Source: Bolinopsis microptera (lineage: Eukaryota > Ctenophora > Tentaculata > Lobata > Bolinopsidae). From it: 64,000 nucleotides of DNA. Position numbers and translations under genes: made by a program. The notes under the pieces are model-generated. The model saw nothing but the letters and a program-made list of their open reading frames with translations, ran no database searches and had not been told where the DNA came from. The stretch lies in NCBI RefSeq assembly GCF_026151205.1, contig NC_087078.1, positions 906,175 to 970,174 of the forward strand. Reading direction: 5' to 3'. Every line of letters starts with the position of its first letter. Position 1 is the stretch's first letter. Below are positions 1-12,000 of the stretch, in pieces.

Positions 1-3000
1 ACTAGGAAGTGTCCCTTTTTCTAACACCTCACGCAACAAAGACGAAGATGCACCAGCCTTTGTCAAACAGTCTGCAAGCTGGAGATTTGTTGGAACCCAC
101 ACATAACGTACTTCATTTCTGTTGAATCGTTGTCTTAGACAAGCCATGGGAATCCTCAACCCTTTGTCTTCAAGGGTGTTTGTTGTTTTCACAGCATCAA
201 AGAGAGACTTGCAATCCGTTATACAGACTATAGGAACATCTATTTTCACAATTTCATTCCACTGCGCTTTAATCAGCTCAGCAGACTCCAGGCCGTCAAC
301 TAATGCCCAACTTTCAGCAGCTAATGTGCTCTTACATACTTTCTTTATCTTTCTACTCTGCCATGTAAGTGGACAGCACTGACCAGATCGGTCAACCATC
401 AATACAAGATGCCCACCTTGTGAGGATCCATCAGCCAGGTTACCAAAGGAAGCATCACTGAATACAACCATTGTTGTGTGTTGAAGGTCAAGTGAAGGAA
501 ACCTGATTGACAGTGGGTTTTTCTGCATAAACACAATTGTCTTGTTCACCAGTTTCAGATCTTTGATCGTTCCCGAAGCATAGGAGTTGGATGCAATGCA
601 TGTGCCATACGCAATATCTGGTCGTGACTGTGTTGCTGCCCAGAGCAGCTGTCCTGCTACTGATCGCAACTGACTTCTTTCTGCCTCATTGATTGGACAT
701 GCATTCAGTTTTACTTTGTTCTGGTCGATTTTGATTCTGCTCACTTGATTTACATAACCCAGCTGTGATATTTTGATTGCCCTGTAACTTTGACTGAGAT
801 CGAGCCCAGTGTACGTAAAGGATGTATCGACTTCCATACTGAGCTTGTATTTCATTTTTAAGGCACCAATGACCTCTTTGATGAATATTTCCAGTCCTCC
901 AAACATAAGATCATCAACATGGATCACTATGATCCCACACGGCTTATCATTTCTCTGTAAAAAGAAAAATGATTCATCGTACACTGACACTGTTACACCA
1001 AGCTCTACTAGGGTATCTCTTAGTTCGACATACCACATTCTTGGACCATCGACCAAGCCATAGATGCATTTGAGGAGTTTCCACAATTTTCCAGATACCT
1101 TAGCTTCATTTGGTGGTTTAATGTATACTGTTCTTGAGATATCTTTTCCCTGTAGAAAAGCAGCCTGTACATCAATGTGCTGCAGTTTCCAATGCTCTGC
1201 TTGCAAAAGAGTAATTGCCAATCTGATTGAGTCCCTACTGCATGTTGGGGAATCTGATCGTATTGCTTGATTTTTCTCCTGATAGCCTAGAGCAACTAAC
1301 CGTGCCTTGTACACATTCGTGGTATTCTTTATCTTCTTTGTGATTACCCACCTCACACCAATCGTTTTCTGACCTTCATCAGGAACTTCCTCATAGACTT
1401 TATTGGTACAAAACTTTTCAAGCTCTGCCTCCTTAGCATCAACAATTGCTTGTTCACATGAATCTGTAACGCTTGTAAACATAACTTCATGTTCCTGCTC
1501 CTCTTCTGTATCTTCGTGCCATTCCTCTGTTAACTCAAACCAGTCGACACAATGAGTTTCTTCCTCCCCATCAAGCTGAATGTTCAGGCAGTTTTTGTAT
1601 TTTCCTCCAGCCTTACCTGCTCTACTAAGGATGTAAGCCTTCTCCCAGACATCCTCTTCTCCCTCTTCAGGGTACTTGGGTTTGTACATCACAGAAGTTT
1701 TCGTCTTAGGCAGGTTTTTATTTCCATTACCATTAACACTGGCTGTGCTTACAGGAGCACTAGAAGGAGTATCTATTTCATCAGTTATTTGCGCCTGAGC
1801 CAATGGCAAACTGTCATTTTCATCCAGATTTCTTTCTTCTGTTCTTGTCATATTTTTCTCAAAGTCAGATAATTCATCATCGTTCGATTCTGAAGGAGCT
1901 TTGACACTGACGGGATCACTTTTGTCCTTCAAATTACCAGTTTCTTCTAATTCAGGGACATATGTTGGCTTAATGTGACAAGGATGTACCTTGATGATTT
2001 GAAATCCATGCTTTACAACAAACGTCTGACCATCCCGACCTATGACAACACCTGGTCCATGCCAGGAGTCACTGTTGTTTCTTTTATAGAAAATCTTTTC
2101 CCCTGGATCGAGATGAACATCATTACATGTTCTGACCTGGCTTTTCAAAGCTCTCATGATCTTGGAACTATTCTCTGCTCTTATAAACCCCTCTCTGGCA
2201 ATCCTCATTGCTCTTAGATGATTCTCTACAGTTTCACTACAGACACTACTACTCGATTCCATTGCAGGAAGCTTACTGTCTATCACATTGGGGAAAGATG
2301 GATTTCTACCCATAACCAACTGCATGGGTGAATACCCACCCGTCATTTGTAAAGAGTTTTTAGCACTAAGTGCCCAGCTCAAAGCTGTTTTCCACGAACA
2401 ATTCGAATCTTGCTTTGTCTTTATCATACTTTCAGCTAGAACTTGATGATGGCGTTCAACCATACCATTGCTAAAAGGACTTTCAGCTGCCGATTGTTGT
2501 GATTCGATATTGAATCTCTCACACATTTCTACATATTCTGCATTAGAAAACTCCCCTCCATTATCGGCCATAAAACGGCGGGGAGGCCAGAACTGTGCTA
2601 TCCACCCAGAACAGATTGCCTCTACAATTGTCTCTTTTCGTTTATTTGGAACCAACAATGCAACTGAATATCGTGTAGCACAGTCAATCATGTGCAGAAA
2701 TGTTACCTCTCCCTGGACCGTTTTCAAGTCCATAGCTACACAATCATTAAACACTGTTCCTCGTGGGAGACCAACTACTGGTCTGGGCTTTGGCTTAGAG
2801 TATCTTTGACACACTTCACACTTTTGGCATACATCCTCTAGTACCTCAAGAAATAGTTTAGAGTCAAAACCTGCATTCTTTAGGAGGGTCTTTAGTTTGT
2901 ACATCGGTGCATGGGCAAACTGTCTGTGGAGTTTAAGTGCCTTTTTCGCCATAAGCTTTTTGTTGTTCCCACCAAAAGTTTCATCTGTAACTGTGAGAAA

Positions 3001-4407
3001 TACTTTCACACTGGAGTCCACAAGACTCCTCTTTTTGTTACAGATAGGCACACAATAGTGTCCAGATTTGCACTCCAAAAGGGGTATTTTCTCTCCATTG
3101 AACTCGAGAGTATCTTCAAGAAAGTTAAGGATTGCACCAACCTTTTTTAATGCAGGCTTGCTCAGCAGAAGAGGAATATCACATTTGACAACATTTGCCT
3201 CAATCAAGATTCTTTTGCTTCCGATTCTTCCAGGAATTTTAATGAGCTTATTTGACACAACTGACTTACCATCTCCAAACGTGAAAGGTGTCTGGCAGCT
3301 AGTTGAAGACATCATGATCCCTCTCTCAGCATCATCAAGTGTTTCTATGTACTGGCTGACCCAATTCTCGCCAACGACAGATTTTGTACAACCTGAATCG
3401 ATAACTGCACAAGAAAGAGTCTCAAAAACTAGTGAATTCACTTCACTGTTTTGCTGGTAAAGCACAGACTCTGGATCAGCCACTGTAGTAAGCAATGTTA
3501 TGTATGTACGTGACAATGAGTCATCTACTTCCATCTCAGCAGGTTGACCTTGAACCAAGAAATTTCTCGATGTCCCTTGTTCAGATCTCCAATTTGGGTT
3601 TGGTGCTGCTTGATTAGTACACTCTCTTGAGTAGTGACCATTCTTCCCACAGTTGAAGCAATTGATCTGAGATCTGGGCCTCTTACCTCTCACATACGGA
3701 TTCCCCTGATTTCTAAGAGTTCCCCTACTCCTCATGGGACCTCCTCTATCTTGTCCTCTACTCCGTCTGTAACCATGGGAGGTAAAATTACATGACTCTT
3801 CTGGTTCAGTCTTGATACAAGACCCCGTCACTTGGTCAAGTCCTGATCTGTTCACATGTACAGAAAAAATCTTTGATATCGTTGAGATCATTTCTGCATA
3901 TGTAAACGCTTTAACCGTTGCCAGTGCAAGATCCACTTTTTCACTTGACAGATTTGCACTGTTTAGAACTCTATATGCTAGTATTGCATCTGGCAGTTCC
4001 ATCTTGTGTTTCCTCAGGTCTTCATACAACTTAGCGAATTCAGAAATAAATGCCTGAAGATTCATACCCTCTTGACGTTCAAACTTTTCAAATCGACAAT
4101 ATGCTCGATATGCCATGTGAGATGAGTCCTCCTGGTATATACTGTCCAGGCGTTTTATAACTTTGTCCAACCCGTCATCAGCAGTTAAGACGTCTATTCC
4201 TAACGATCTCACATGGTTCTTCACCGGTCCCTCAGACAATTCCAAAAGGAATGCAGTTGCCCGACGCTTCTTTTCGTAGGATGTGAAAGTATTCCATAGG
4301 TCAATATCCAACCGCCAGTCTTCATAATTCTGACCTTCCTTGTATGCCGGTGGGGCCTTTTGTGGTCCAACAGCTTTCCTTTCTACCACCTTATCTTCAC
4401 CTGTCAT
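1..4407 (-). CDS. copia gag-pol polyprotein, C-terminus beyond the window
   Basis: The frame starts at ATG 4407-4405 and stays open to base 1, giving 1469 codons without a stop that I found. The N-terminal gag-like part is followed by a CCHC zinc knuckle at residues 250-263 (CFNCGKNGHYSREC). The aspartic protease motif DSG is at residue 337. The integrase zinc-binding HHCC module starts near residue 494, and the DDE triad is D560, D615 and E651, with 35 residues between the last two. The reverse transcriptase catalytic motif reads HVDD, with the first Asp at 1165. RNase H acidic residues include D1318 and D1446. The length is typical of copia polyproteins, so little should be missing. The product would copy element RNA into DNA in virus-like particles and integrate it. 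The same frame stays open upstream of the ATG through the primer-binding site, so the ATG choice rests on its position just after that site. Confidence 0.92.
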   Translation of the reverse strand, partial: MTGEDKVVERKAVGPQKAPPAYKEGQNYEDWRLDIDLWNTFTSYEKKRRATAFLLELSEGPVKNHVRSLGIDVLTADDGLDKVIKRLDSIYQEDSSHMAYRAYCRFEKFERQEGMNLQAFISEFAKLYEDLRKHKMELPDAILAYRVLNSANLSSEKVDLALATVKAFTYAEMISTISKIFSVHVNRSGLDQVTGSCIKTEPEESCNFTSHGYRRSRGQDRGGPMRSRGTLRNQGNPYVRGKRPRSQINCFNCGKNGHYSRECTNQAAPNPNWRSEQGTSRNFLVQGQPAEMEVDDSLSRTYITLLTTVADPESVLYQQNSEVNSLVFETLSCAVIDSGCTKSVVGENWVSQYIETLDDAERGIMMSSTSCQTPFTFGDGKSVVSNKLIKIPGRIGSKRILIEANVVKCDIPLLLSKPALKKVGAILNFLEDTLEFNGEKIPLLECKSGHYCVPICNKKRSLVDSSVKVFLTVTDETFGGNNKKLMAKKALKLHRQFAHAPMYKLKTLLKNAGFDSKLFLEVLEDVCQKCEVCQRYSKPKPRPVVGLPRGTVFNDCVAMDLKTVQGEVTFLHMIDCATRYSVALLVPNKRKETIVEAICSGWIAQFWPPRRFMADNGGEFSNAEYVEMCERFNIESQQSAAESPFSNGMVERHHQVLAESMIKTKQDSNCSWKTALSWALSAKNSLQMTGGYSPMQLVMGRNPSFPNVIDSKLPAMESSSSVCSETVENHLRAMRIAREGFIRAENSSKIMRALKSQVRTCNDVHLDPGEKIFYKRNNSDSWHGPGVVIGRDGQTFVVKHGFQIIKVHPCHIKPTYVPELEETGNLKDKSDPVSVKAPSESNDDELSDFEKNMTRTEERNLDENDSLPLAQAQITDEIDTPSSAPVSTASVNGNGNKNLPKTKTSVMYKPKYPEEGEEDVWEKAYILSRAGKAGGKYKNCLNIQLDGEEETHCVDWFELTEEWHEDTEEEQEHEVMFTSVTDSCEQAIVDAKEAELEKFCTNKVYEEVPDEGQKTIGVRWVITKKIKNTTNVYKARLVALGYQEKNQAIRSDSPTCSRDSIRLAITLLQAEHWKLQHIDVQAAFLQGKDISRTVYIKPPNEAKVSGKLWKLLKCIYGLVDGPRMWYVELRDTLVELGVTVSVYDESFFFLQRNDKPCGIIVIHVDDLMFGGLEIFIKEVIGALKMKYKLSMEVDTSFTYTGLDLSQSYRAIKISQLGYVNQVSRIKIDQNKVKLNACPINEAERSQLRSVAGQLLWAATQSRPDIAYGTCIASNSYASGTIKDLKLVNKTIVFMQKNPLSIRFPSLDLQHTTMVVFSDASFGNLADGSSQGGHLVLMVDRSGQCCPLTWQSRKIKKVCKSTLAAESWALVDGLESAELIKAQWNEIVKIDVPIVCITDCKSLFDAVKTTNTLEDKGLRIPMACLRQRFNRNEVRYVWVPTNLQLADCLTKAGASSSLLREVLEKGTLPS

Positions 4408-4420
4408 TTTTGAACCACTT

Positions 4421-4430
4421 CCTGCTACCA
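4421..4430 (-). other. copia primer-binding site (initiator Met tRNA type)
   Basis: The minus strand reads TGGTAGCAGG directly after an LTR end ...TTAACA and one extra base. Nine of these ten bases match the complement of the usual 3' end of eukaryotic initiator tRNA-Met, the common primer for copia elements. Confidence 0.7.
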
Positions 4431-4431
4431 A

Positions 4432-4740
4432 TGTTAATTCAGAGAAGCAATGACACACGTTGATAAGTCAGGAAAGAAGTCAATAGATATACAAAGACCC
4501 CACGGCTAACAGAGACATCATATATATAACATACTCCTGAAATATAGGGAGTTAACTCACATTCAAATATAGATACAAACATATAAAATATAATAGGAGA
4601 ATATCAAGTTCACAATATATACATACAGAGATGATTCTTTGAATTATAAGTAAGATACCTCTCTGAACATCTCACCCATCTATCAGCAGCCATCAGAATT
4701 TAAACACCTTTAGATTTAGCTCAACGGTGGGAGCATTCAT
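4432..4740 (-). repeat. Probable 5' LTR of the copia element
   Basis: AT-rich sequence abutting the primer-binding site, with inner end ...GAATTAACA on the minus strand, consistent with a CA terminus. The outer boundary was not found: no clear TG start stands out, and the partner LTR lies outside the window. Confidence 0.5.
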
Positions 4741-5204
4741 ATTCTGTTAAAAATGCTTACACTCATCGAAATCAACTACTTGTTGCTCCATCTAGGTTGT
4801 TATCACAGTTTGTCAGCATTTTTTTTGAAAACCTTTCTCTCATTGGACCCTTGACACCCATTGAATACCCTGGGTTTAACGCACAATGATGTTACCAAAA
4901 CATTGGGGTATTTTTTGTTACAAAATTCAAATAAACTTTACATCAATGCAATGTATTACAACTTTATATTTAGAAAAGACCACAATATCTCCTGTGAGGC
5001 TAGAAAAATATGGCTAAAAAAATTTTGTTTTACTTAATAATAATATATCAATTTATCTAACCACGTAATGGACCGGACCTTCGCATACTGCATAACGCGC
5101 TTGTTTCATATGAAAAAGAATGGCGCATTCTACTGCAGGTGCAAGGGGTCTCACGTTATAGCAAATATAACATTTATAAAGTAAAATATATAATATTCCA
5201 AGAT
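4741..5204. other. No gene seen
   Basis: AT-rich, non-repetitive spacer between the copia LTR and the LINE remnant. I see no coding signal or structured repeat in it. Confidence 0.5.
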
Positions 5205-5705
5205 GGGCCGTCTAATCAGGCCAGCATAGTGCATACGTCAGAAGACCACAGAAATTCAGTTAGCTTTGTTTTGAAAACGGAAATTTTCTCAGTCTGTCTA
5301 ACATAGGCTGGTTATGCATTCCACAGAAGCATTGTTCTATAAAAGAAGCTGTTTCTGAAACTATCGCAGTTCAGTACAACAGAGCAGGTATATGTGCTGG
5401 TGTCAAGTCCTTCAATGACTGACGCTGTGCTCCTTGTGTACCTCATTGTTTTAGCCTCAACAACAGTAATATATTCAGGTAGAGATATACTTTCTAAACC
5501 ATTTACTATTTTATAGAAGAGCGTAATTAAATTATGGATGAACTTACATCTAATCGGTAGAATTTTAAGCTCCTTCTGCTTCTCATAGAATACAATATCA
5601 CTATAATGATCAAACTGTTGTCCATTAATCCATTTGATCGCCCTTTCCTGGATTGCCTCAAACTTCGACAGGTGTGTCGATCACTGAGGACACCAGATTG
5701 TTGTA
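5205..5705 (-). pseudogene. 5'-truncated, decayed LINE reverse transcriptase C-terminal end
   Basis: The minus-strand translation resembles the end of jockey/CR1-class LINE ORF2: STHLSKFEAIQERAIKW, then LKILPIRCKFIHNLITLFYK, then FRNSFFYRTMLLWNA and SVFKTKLTEFLW. In-frame stops interrupt it at 5681-5683 and 5312-5314. The natural terminator is the TGA at 5216-5218. The family call is from memory of the motif pattern and the clade is not certain. Confidence 0.7.
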
Positions 5706-6020
5706 TTGATTTTTGATTTTTTTGATTTTGTATCGATTTTTATATTTTATATTTCTGTTGGAGAGGAAGTCAACGAAAGTTTTGGGTGCTTTTTCAACTT
5801 TTAAATTATCATGAGACCAATCGATTTGGTTTTAATCAGCAAAAAATGACTTTCTATAATAATTTGATATTGATTGTGACCAAACATTTTGGCCAATTTT
5901 TGTGTGCTGAATTTGATTGTAGCTGAAATAAAGATGTAAATAGTGGAATAAAACTAAGTTTGCAGTTTTAAATAAATCACCTTACTACTTAGGGTGCATG
6001 CTTGGGAGAAGACTTGGTAC
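5706..6020. other. YIF1 upstream region and 5' UTR
   Basis: AT-rich sequence with no other gene. The last bases before 6021 are the probable 5' untranslated leader of YIF1. No clear TATA or initiator element can be assigned. Confidence 0.4.
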
Positions 6021-9000
6021 ATGGACTTTAACGGTAAGACATTGGAGATTTGTGTAGTTAGATAACTAATTAAATAACTAATTAAATAACTAATTAAATA
6101 ACTAATAAAATAACTAATTAAATAACTAATTAAATAACTAATTAAATACCTAATTAAATGTTGTTTATTATCTGTAATCCTGTAAACTGGCAAACTACTT
6201 AAAGTATAATGCTGCGATGTCATATTCCAATGGTTTATTATCTATAAAATGTAGGAATTTATATATATTTATATATAAACTAAGATAAATTGAATTAATT
6301 TTCTGCTTTACTTTGACTGAAGTTGTTCTTAAATTGAACTTTATGTTCAGTACACCAAAGGGCTCCAGCAGCACCAGCAAGCCAACCAGAACTGTTTGAA
6401 GATACCAGTACTCCGCAACAGGTATAACATAGTGGTTACTAGTGTGGTTACTAGGGTTACACCTTTTAAACTGATGTTTCTTTCATTCAAATTTCTGATT
6501 GTTTGATTTCAACACTACTAAATAACAAATAATTTGAGAATATGAGTATGACGTAAAAATGTCGATACGTTATTCAGCTATTTATTTTCATTAGAATCTG
6601 TCTTCACTGAGTCTATTCAGAAACAATCAGAAATTTGAATGAAAGAAACATCAAATCATGCTCGACTCAATAACTCTACACAAATCCACCAGAATACCTG
6701 TTTAACTGTGAGAATGTCTAGCGTGGTCGTATGTGGTTACTAGGTGTATACTGTAACTAGGGTGGTTACTAGGTGTATACTGTATACTGTAACTAGGGTG
6801 GTTACTAGGGTGGTTACTAGGTGTACACTGTATACTGTAACTAGGGTGGTTACTAGGGTGGTTACTAGGTGTATACTGTATACTGTAACTAGGGTGGTTA
6901 CTAGGGTGGTTACTAGGTGTATACTGTATATTGTAACTAGGGTGGTTACTAGGGTGGTTACTAGGTGTATACGTTATACTGTAACTAGGGTGGTAACTAG
7001 GGTGGTTACTAGGGTGGTTACTAGGTGTGTACTGTATACTGTAACTAGGGTGGTTACTAGGGTGGTTACTAGGGTGGTTACTAGGTGTATACTTTATACT
7101 GTAACTAGGGTGGTTACTAGGGTGGTTACTAGGTGTATACTAGGACGAGTGGGTAGACACAGTACTAATTTGTATGATATCATTGTGAAAAAGGACCTAT
7201 TTAAGAGACAAATTTATTTGAAAAATGAAGATGATTTTACCAACTTAGTGAACTTAGCAAGAGATAGAGTAGGATGGAGGAGTTTATTTACTTTGAGACA
7301 TATTGAACGAATGAGTCTTCGTAAGCGTAAATAGGCCAGCACTTTGCTGAGCCTCTTTAGGTGCTCTTTTGTTTATAGATGTTATTATATATATATATAT
7401 ACTAGGTGTATACTGTATACTGTAACTAGGGTGGTTACTAGGTGTATACTGTTAACTGTATACTGTAACTAGGGTGGTTACTAGGGTGGTTACTAGGGTG
7501 GTTACTAGGTGTATACTGTATACTGTAACTAGGGTGGTTACTAGAGTGGTTACTAGGTGTATACTTTATACTGTAACTAGGGTGGTTACTAGGGTGGTTA
7601 CTAGGTGTATACTGTATACTGTAACTAGGGTGGTTACTAGAGTGGTTACTAGGTGTATACTTTATACTGTAACTAGGGTGGTTACTAGGGTGGTTACTAG
7701 GTGTATACTGTATACTGTAACTAGGGTGGTTACTAGGGTGGTTACTAGGTGTATACTGTATACTGTATACTGTAGGTGTATACTGTATAATCACTGCCCT
7801 GATTTAGTTTAAACAAAAAGTTATGAAATAAATAACAATTAACCAGCATCGAAATTTGCCAATTTAAGTGAAGATTATATCTTATAATATTAATAGCTAA
7901 TGCGGTTAGATGCATAGCATTTTCTGCAAACGTTTGCGGATGTAAAACACATATTTCTCCCGTATTTCTATTTTCTAAGTACATATGAACTGATCGATGC
8001 ATTAAATATAATGGCTTATACTTCATCCGCCATTTTCACTTGAATCTCGAGAGTTAGGCCCGGAGAGTACTTAATTGGGTGACCTAGGAATTCCAGGTGC
8101 CGTATCTATTCGGAGCTAATCCTAATATTATAACATTGTTATCAATAACAGGGAATTATTCCACAATTATCATCATAATAGGCATTGTCCATCGCAGATC
8201 AAGTTTTAGAAGCATCATTTATAACCTGTATATTGTATATACATATATTGTACATACATATATTGTATATGGACACGTTCATTTGAGTTTGAGGATATTG
8301 GTAAACAAAAATAATAGCGTTTTTGACGATAGTGGCTTAATTTTGACATCTATTAACCTAACACGTTCAGAAGTTCTGAACATTAGCCACGTAACCCATA
8401 CTCCCATATGCACCGCTCAGAAATAAAATCTATTGTTGTTAGGCACTGTAATGTTTCAAATGTCACATTTTGTGTGACTTAGTTAACTGCAGTTGTCTAA
8501 TTATCATTCCTTGGTCTGAAATATAGTAAATTAGGTCAATCTAACAATTATGATACAACATTGGTTAATGGGCACGGATCGAACGGTTACAAGGCAATAT
8601 TTGGGTAACTTTGTCACACTCATGATACCATACCTCTATTCTACTGTGAGGTGTCCTAAAAACCCTTTCAACTCATTATTTGATGGTTGCTCTACCAATC
8701 ATAGCCCTAAAATATGTTGTTTTGAATAGTTAGCTAATACAGGCACTTGGTTATTGGGAAATGAGGTTAATTCTGTCACAATATATGAAATTTAAAATTT
8801 TGGGCGAATTATTTATATCTGATTTTGGTTTGAAAGGCGGGAAAATTTTATATGATGACAATGTAGTTGATGCAAGTTAAGATCAGTTGATGTTTAAATT
8901 GTCACAAAAAATTATACGAAATCGTAAATAGATTAAAAACAATGATTATAGAATGAAATAGTCTCTTATAATAACTCTTATAATAACTGATGTGACAAAG

Positions 9001-12000
9001 TAAACATGTCTTGCCCCTATTTTGAAGATCTATATTCTATACCTCTATTAGAATATTGTCCAGAACGTCAGAGCTTAAGTTTAACAATTTTAGGTTAAAT
9101 TTGTCCAAGTCACTAAAAATGTGACAAAATTAACTTTTCATGCCCCAACAATTTCAAGATAGTGTGTAAAAATTAGCATAGGCTGCTTTATTACCTATAT
9201 AAATCAATCCAAACTACAAAAAAATATATGTTAATGTGATGACGATTACCTAACTCTTATAATAACTGATGTGACAAAGTAAACATGTCTTGCCCCTATT
9301 TTGAAGATCTATAACTCTATTAGAATTCAACATTCTTTCAGAAACGATTGGAAGAATATTGTCCAGAACATAAGAACTCAATTTCTAAAATTTAGATTAA
9401 TTTGTCAAAGACATTGAAAATGTGACAAAATTAACTTTCCCTGCCCCAACAGTATCAAGATAGTGTGTTAAAATTGGCATAGGATTTATTACAGGTATAT
9501 TAAAGTATTAATCGATCCAAACTACGAAAAATATCTTTTAATCTGATGACGATTACCTAACTCTTATAATAACTGATGTGACAAAGTAAACATGTCTTGC
9601 CCCTATTTTGAAGAACTATACCTCTATTAGAATACTATGTAACTTTATCATCAAAAAAATTTCGATAAACTAGTTATTTTGCCAGCAAGGAGCTAACAGA
9701 GCTAAAATAATTTTTTGTGACGAAATTACCCTATTTTTGACCATGTAGCGGTAGTTTAATTGTGACACTGTTAACATATTACCACCTGATAATGATTTAT
9801 GTGACTGGTGCATGGTACTAGCAGTGTTGTTTGATCCATAGTACGTATAATATAAGGGGTTTAAGCTGGTATATCATTATTTGTTCAATTTCACACATGT
9901 TCAGATATCATCAAGATTATGTGACAAAGTAAGCTTGGTTGTGCCTTCTGTGTTTTAATTCCTTACGACTATATGATATAATAAAAATTCCCAGCACTTC
10001 CAGGCCATCAAATAAACTTACACTACTCAGCATTGCTTATCAGGGTGCCCTAAACATTCATCACATATTTTCTTTAATGTGTGACAGAGTAAACCTGAGT
10101 GCACCATCTAACGAAAAAAGTCGTCAAATATGTAGGTAATGGTCATATGAACCCATCCAATCAACTGGACACTCAAAAATTTGGTCAAAAACGGCAGCAA
10201 GGGGTCCATATTTACTCCGTCACATGTTTATAGTGTGACAATGTAACCATTTCCGTGCCGGCCGTATTTGAGCGATATCTTATCACCTGATTAAGATATC
10301 GTTATGTGACAAAGTTAGCCTGGAGGATGAGACGATTATCCTAACCATCAAGGGTTTAAGTAATTTCATAGTGTGACAAAGTCAACTACACTGTGCCTTT
10401 TAATAGGGTCACTTATATTTACCAATATCCTCAAACTCAAATGAACGTGTCCATATACATAATAAGACCTATTCAGTCTTGGTCTGTCAATGATCAAAAA
10501 TAAATAAAATTGACAGTACTAAGAGATGATTTGAGACGAACAGTTCACAGTCTAAAAATCTCTACGACCTTCAAAAAAAATTGGACTTCTCAAATCTCAT
10601 AAAATTTAGAAATCGGCCAACAAACTTAAAATTGGCAAAATGTGCAGATTTGCTGCCTTAGTGGCACTTCCTGTTGGGAAATGGCTTTTAACAGTTCTAG
10701 TGTCATCGGATCCGACCTAACTATTAGATAATCTATACGATCTTATGTAGTAGTAGTAGTAATGTACTTATGATAAGAGATGTTCATCTCAGCCGGTGAT
10801 ATTTGGTGGATTATTCTGGATCTATCCTACAGTAAGCTCATTTTGGGAGAGCATGTTTTATCTTGTATCTAACAAGATCCAATTTACATGGTTTATAATT
10901 TACTGTTCTTTGTTTCCTCCCCTCTTCTCCCCATCATATTCTTACTGCAGCTATATTTTAGTTTACTGTAGACACAGTACTATACTATCCTGTGTAATCC
11001 TGTGTAGTACTATACTATTGTGCTATCCTACACTATATAACTTTGACAACTATTATAAACCTCGCCGTTATATCGATTGAACACCACAATTTCAGTCCTT
11101 TAAAATGAGTTTCAGTCTAGAACAATCTGACATTTTCTCTCGACTGACAGACAAGGTGTCCTCCCCTCTCCTCACTAATTAAAATACATCGCGAACTATT
11201 GATAAGTCTTCTGGTTATTATCATGTATATCTCGCTACGGTTTACTTAGAGTTTTAATGGAAGACTTTATTGTATGTGATGTTTTTAACGTGAATAGTTA
11301 TTCAGTATTGACTACTTATTAACAGTTTGATATTTGAATCTCCCAACTTGTTTCAGGTAGGCAGACCGCAGCCCCAGGCTACACCCTCATTCCAACAATA
11401 TGGGACAATACATCCAGGACCCTATAGTGGCCAACATGGCCATGGAATACGGCTCCTCTTTAGCTACCTCGGGCAAAGCATACGTGGAGCAAAATGTAAG
11501 TTAACTTTTGTTTTTTGTGCAATTAAGTGGTTGGCTGAAGTTAATTTGCTATTTGAAAGTAAGTTCATATTTTAACCAAATATGATTTTGTTTGAACTGT
11601 GTGCTTACAATGTATTATAATAATAATGATAAAATTATTCTACTGTGACATCAAGGAAGTATAAATATATAAATTATCTTATACATTAAATAATCCTAGT
11701 ACTGTATTATAGTACCGTATAGTACTGTATAGTACTCAGTACTTAATTCTCCGGGAACTTAACTTCAGCCTTGAAATGTACCAAACTAAATCTCAATCTT
11801 GTAATCATAAGTCTAAACAGGGCTAAAATTAGATTCAATGTATAACAAATTACGGACTCTAATTTCCCCTCCAGCAAGATTTTAATTAACGATATGGCTA
11901 AACACATTTGCACATGTTTCTTATGTTTAGACTATTTCAGTTGGATCGCTACATACCAGTGTCACGTGTAAAGTTCTATTTCGCCGTTACCACCGACTAT

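Larger units (their letters stand above)
1..4740 (-). mobile_element. Ty1/copia LTR retrotransposon, 5' LTR to RNase H, truncated by window edge
   Basis: Read on the minus strand, the order is LTR-like sequence, tRNA primer-binding site, then one gag-protease-integrase-reverse transcriptase-RNase H frame. Integrase before reverse transcriptase is the Ty1/copia order. The element continues left of base 1, so the 3' LTR and target-site duplication cannot be seen. The outer LTR boundary near 4740 is an estimate. The uninterrupted coding frame suggests a recent, possibly active copy. Confidence 0.9.
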
